DNA from: Anoxybacter fermentans
Lineage (GTDB): Bacteria; Bacillota; Halanaerobiia; DY22613
Length of the DNA: 64,000 nucleotides
Assembly (NCBI RefSeq): GCF_003991135.1
Contig: NZ_CP016379.1
Span: 124,001 to 188,000 of the forward strand
Reading direction: 5' to 3'
Under the pieces are notes generated by a model. The model was not told the DNA's origin and ran no database searches. It saw only the letters and a program-made list of their open reading frames with translations. Below, one piece after another: positions 61,604 to 64,000 of the stretch. A program made the translations under genes and the position numbers. Each line of letters opens with the position of its first letter. Position 1 is the stretch's first letter.

Positions 61604-63058
61604 ATGCCTGAAGGTTTTGAAATAATCATCGGACTTGAGGTTCATGCCCAACTGGCAACAAAGTCCAAGATCTTTTGCGGATGCAGTACTGAATTTGGTG
61701 CAGAACCAAATGTGCATACCTGTCCGGTTTGTCTGGGAATGCCGGGTGTTTTACCTGTTTTGAATAAAAAAGCGGTAGAATATGCTGTTAAAGCTGGCCT
61801 TGCTTTGAACTGTGAAATTGCTTCTTTTAGTAAATTTGATCGTAAGAACTATTTCTATCCAGATTTGCCTAAGGCCTATCAGATCTCCCAATATGATCTA
61901 CCTCTCTGCAAAAACGGTTATATAGATGTAGAAGATGATAATGGGGAGACTTTCCGGGTACGGATTAACAGGATTCATCTAGAAGAAGATGCAGGAAAAC
62001 TGGTACACGGTACTGGAGCAAATATAACTGAATCTGACGCAGCACTGGTGGATTTAAATCGTGCTGGGGTACCGCTGATTGAGATTGTAACTGAGCCTGA
62101 TATCCACAGTCCTGCCCAGGCAAGGGCTTATTTGATTACTCTCAAGTCCATTCTTAAATATCTGGGTGTATCTGATTGTAATATGGAAGAAGGTTCTTTA
62201 AGGGTTGATGCCAATGTTTCCATTAGACCTGTAGGTTCTAAAGAGTTTGGAACCAAAACTGAATTAAAGAATATGAACTCTTTTAAAGCATTGGAACGGG
62301 CTTTAGAGTATGAAGTTGAGCGACAGGCGGAAGTTATTAAGAGCGGTGGTAAGGTGGTTCAGGAGACCCGGACATGGGATGAGAAAGCCGGTAAAACTGT
62401 CTCTATGCGGAGTAAAGAAGAAGCTCATGATTATAGGTATTTTCCTGAACCTGACCTTGTGCCCATTAAACTGGATAGAGAATGGATTGAGGAGATTCGT
62501 GCATCCATTGGTGAACTGCCTAAAGAGAAAAAACAGCGATTTATTGAGCAATATGGTTTGCCTGAATATGATGCGGGTGTTCTGACTCAGGATAAGGCAT
62601 TGGCCGACTTTTTTGAAGATGCTGCTAAAGAATATCATGATCCAAAAGCCGTATCAAATTGGGTCATGGGTGATTTCTTACGTCTGGTTAAGGAAGAGAA
62701 TATTGATTATGGTGATTTGAAAATAACAGGTAGCCAGTTAGCAGAGATGTTGAAATTGATAGATAAAGGAACCATCTCCTCAAAGATTGCTAAAACTGTC
62801 TTTGAAGAGATGTTCAAGACAGGTAAGAATCCGAAGACTATTGTTGAGGAGAAAGGTTTAATCCAGATCAGTGATGAGAGTGTACTGGAAGGTATTGTAC
62901 AAAAAGTTCTAGATGCCAATCCGCAGGCAATTGCTGATTATAAAGCCGGTAAAGATCGGGCCATCAAATTCCTCATGGGTCAGGTAATGAAAGAGACCCG
63001 GGGTAAGGCTAACCCACAATTGGTTAATAAGATACTCATGGAAAAATTGAATGCTTAA
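61604..63058 (+). CDS. gatB: Asp-tRNA(Asn)/Glu-tRNA(Gln) amidotransferase subunit B
   Basis: A 484-residue GatB. It opens [20 protein letters not shown], then zinc ligands CGCSTEF and [42 protein letters not shown] and [14 protein letters not shown] are the kinase-like core blocks. A YqeY/GatB tail binds tRNA. ATG 61604 with GGAGGTG seven bases before it is preferred over ATG 61589, which would lie in that site. It phosphorylates and amidates the misacylated tRNA with GatA-derived ammonia. Confidence 0.96.
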   Translation: MPEGFEIIIGLEVHAQLATKSKIFCGCSTEFGAEPNVHTCPVCLGMPGVLPVLNKKAVEYAVKAGLALNCEIASFSKFDRKNYFYPDLPKAYQISQYDLPLCKNGYIDVEDDNGETFRVRINRIHLEEDAGKLVHGTGANITESDAALVDLNRAGVPLIEIVTEPDIHSPAQARAYLITLKSILKYLGVSDCNMEEGSLRVDANVSIRPVGSKEFGTKTELKNMNSFKALERALEYEVERQAEVIKSGGKVVQETRTWDEKAGKTVSMRSKEEAHDYRYFPEPDLVPIKLDREWIEEIRASIGELPKEKKQRFIEQYGLPEYDAGVLTQDKALADFFEDAAKEYHDPKAVSNWVMGDFLRLVKEENIDYGDLKITGSQLAEMLKLIDKGTISSKIAKTVFEEMFKTGKNPKTIVEEKGLIQISDESVLEGIVQKVLDANPQAIADYKAGKDRAIKFLMGQVMKETRGKANPQLVNKILMEKLNA

Positions 63059-63073
63059 AGGAATGAGTGGATG

Positions 63074-63110
63074 ATAGACAGGCCGATGAATGGGTCTGTC
63101 TATTGTTTTT
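63074..63110 (+). terminator. Terminator of the gatCAB operon
   Basis: ATAGACAG / CTGTCTAT stem extended by a GCC/GGT wobble, followed by TGTTTTT. Confidence 0.8.
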
Positions 63111-63117
63111 AATAAAT

Positions 63118-63338
63118 GGTTAAACTGCAAAAAGCTAATTTTTCGCTTCCTGAGAAATTTTTCGAATCATCTAAAGCTCGATTTCCGCCGAAATAAGGCT
63201 TCCTAATCAAAGGGCCCTCCTGGCCCTTGATTAGCTCATCACATCCTGGGATGAGGCCTTGCTTTGTCTGAAATCTCGCTAAGATGGTTTAGCGAAAAAT
63301 TTTTATGTTGCTTAAAATAAGCTTTTTGCAATAAAGTC
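63118..63338 (+). repeat. Full-length palindromic element, right end diverged
   Basis: A 221-bp copy starting GGTTAAACTGC and ending GCTTTTTGCAATAAAGTC. The centre matches the 46432 and 49008 copies, including GGGCCCTCCTGGCCC. No target duplication is recognisable, so this copy is older or rearranged. Confidence 0.8.
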
Positions 63339-63446
63339 ACTTTAAAATTTTCCAGGTAACCTTTTGGAGTATAATAAAATATAGAGAGGAAAATAAATTA
63401 TCGGTGGAGAAATTTTAAAGAAAAAATCAGGCAGGGAGAAGAGAAA

Positions 63447-64000
63447 ATGAGAGTTATAAGGGAAGATTTGTTTTTTGATTATCTTTATAACAAGTTAGTA
63501 AAAAGTGTAAAATTACGAATCGGTCAAGGGTGTAGTGGTGAATGTTCTTTTTGCAATATCCGTGAAAAAGAAGGAGAAGAAGTAATTTATCCTCCGGCAG
63601 ATAAAATTAAAAAAGGATTACTTGAGCTGTGGGAGAGTGGGGTTAGACACCTTGATTTTATGGATGATACGTTCCTGTTAAATGGCGATGAAATGGGGAA
63701 TATTTTAAGAAACTTGATGGAGAGGGGAGTCGGTTTTACTTTTTCTATTGTCAGTCCGGTAAAAACTCTCATTCGTAATCAAAAATATCTAACCCCCTTT
63801 AAACAATTGGGATTACGACGGATAACTTTGCGGGTGGAAAATTCCAATGAGGATGTTTTAAGTCGTTATAACATTAAAGCAACCAGGGCCGATAAGCAGT
63901 ATGCGATTCAAATATTGCAGGCATTGCGGTTTCAGATTCACCTTCATTATATTCTTTTTGAACCTTTGACTACCCTTGAGCATTTGAGAAATGATTTTAA
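63447..64000 (+). CDS. Radical SAM protein, N-terminal part (cut by window edge)
   Basis: An open frame of 184 codons runs off the window end. ATG 63447 follows AGGGAG. The iron-sulfur cluster motif is GCSGECSFCNI (C-x3-C-x2-C, near residues 30-38), with the flanking RIGQGC and later HLDFMDDTFLLNG and GLRRITLRVENSNEDVL, matching strands and loops of a radical SAM TIM barrel of the B12-type/MiaB-like superfamily. No B12-binding domain precedes the barrel. The reaction cannot be predicted without the missing C-terminal part. Confidence 0.85.
   Translation, partial: MRVIREDLFFDYLYNKLVKSVKLRIGQGCSGECSFCNIREKEGEEVIYPPADKIKKGLLELWESGVRHLDFMDDTFLLNGDEMGNILRNLMERGVGFTFSIVSPVKTLIRNQKYLTPFKQLGLRRITLRVENSNEDVLSRYNIKATRADKQYAIQILQALRFQIHLHYILFEPLTTLEHLRNDF

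Overview
The window looks like chromosome of a low-GC anaerobic Firmicute, most likely a Halanaerobiales-type (Anoxybacter/Halothermothrix-like) bacterium. The reasons are AT-rich coding DNA with strong AGGAGG ribosome sites and ATG/GTG/TTG starts, a GC-rich rRNA operon (a thermophile-like contrast), gatCAB, a short GT35 phosphorylase, a BMP-type nucleoside transporter, and a predicted secreted beta-rich protein that could suit a diderm envelope. The taxon is inferred from style and not from a database match.

Layout. 1-4.3 kb: tail of a CgeB-like glycosyltransferase, glgP, a GT28 glycolipid glycosyltransferase, and a LysE exporter behind a short terminator-ending leader. 4.4-19.2 kb: an accessory island. 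A six-gene type III CRISPR effector operon (cmr1-cmr6-cas10-cmr4-cmr5-cmr3/cas5-like, 8.7-17.1 kb) is bracketed by two paralogous AAA-ATPase/PD-(D/E)XK genes in direct orientation, the second frameshifted. The Cas10 keeps its HD motif, but the GGDD cyclase motif is replaced by GLTD, which points to a subtype III-C (Csx11-like) system. No CRISPR array, cas1/cas2, cas6 or CARF effector is visible. 19.3-25.2 kb: a complete rRNA operon 16S-Ile-Ala-23S-eight tRNAs-5S, with the tRNA block placed between 23S and 5S.

25.3-32.9 kb: SGNH esterase, DMT exporter, a decayed metallopeptidase-like gene, macrodomain protein, CCA-adding enzyme, and a polar amino-acid ABC operon whose promoter overlaps a perfect ARG-box-like palindrome. 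33-37.1 kb: a graveyard of ABC-2 transporter pseudogenes, an ISL3-family insertion sequence and a decayed prsW 3' end. 37.3-42 kb: BMP nucleoside ABC transporter operon. 42.3-50.3 kb: PrsW protease, DUF3842 protein, FAD oxidoreductase, MFS transporter, thioesterase, tRNA-Pro, several small membrane proteins, a redox-dead thioredoxin-like protein and a split GIY-YIG gene. 50.3-64 kb: pcrA-ligA, a secreted zinc phospholipase C, a LysM/M23 peptidase, a PhoH/PIN protein, gatC-gatA-GNAT-gatB, and the start of a radical SAM gene.

Running through the window is a repeat family of about 220 bp. It is a near-perfect long palindrome with GATTAAACTGC-type ends and, in several copies, clear target duplications of about 7 bp. 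There are five full-length copies, one internally deleted copy and at least three remnants. It behaves as a MITE and is the most coherent uncharacterised structure here besides the CRISPR island.
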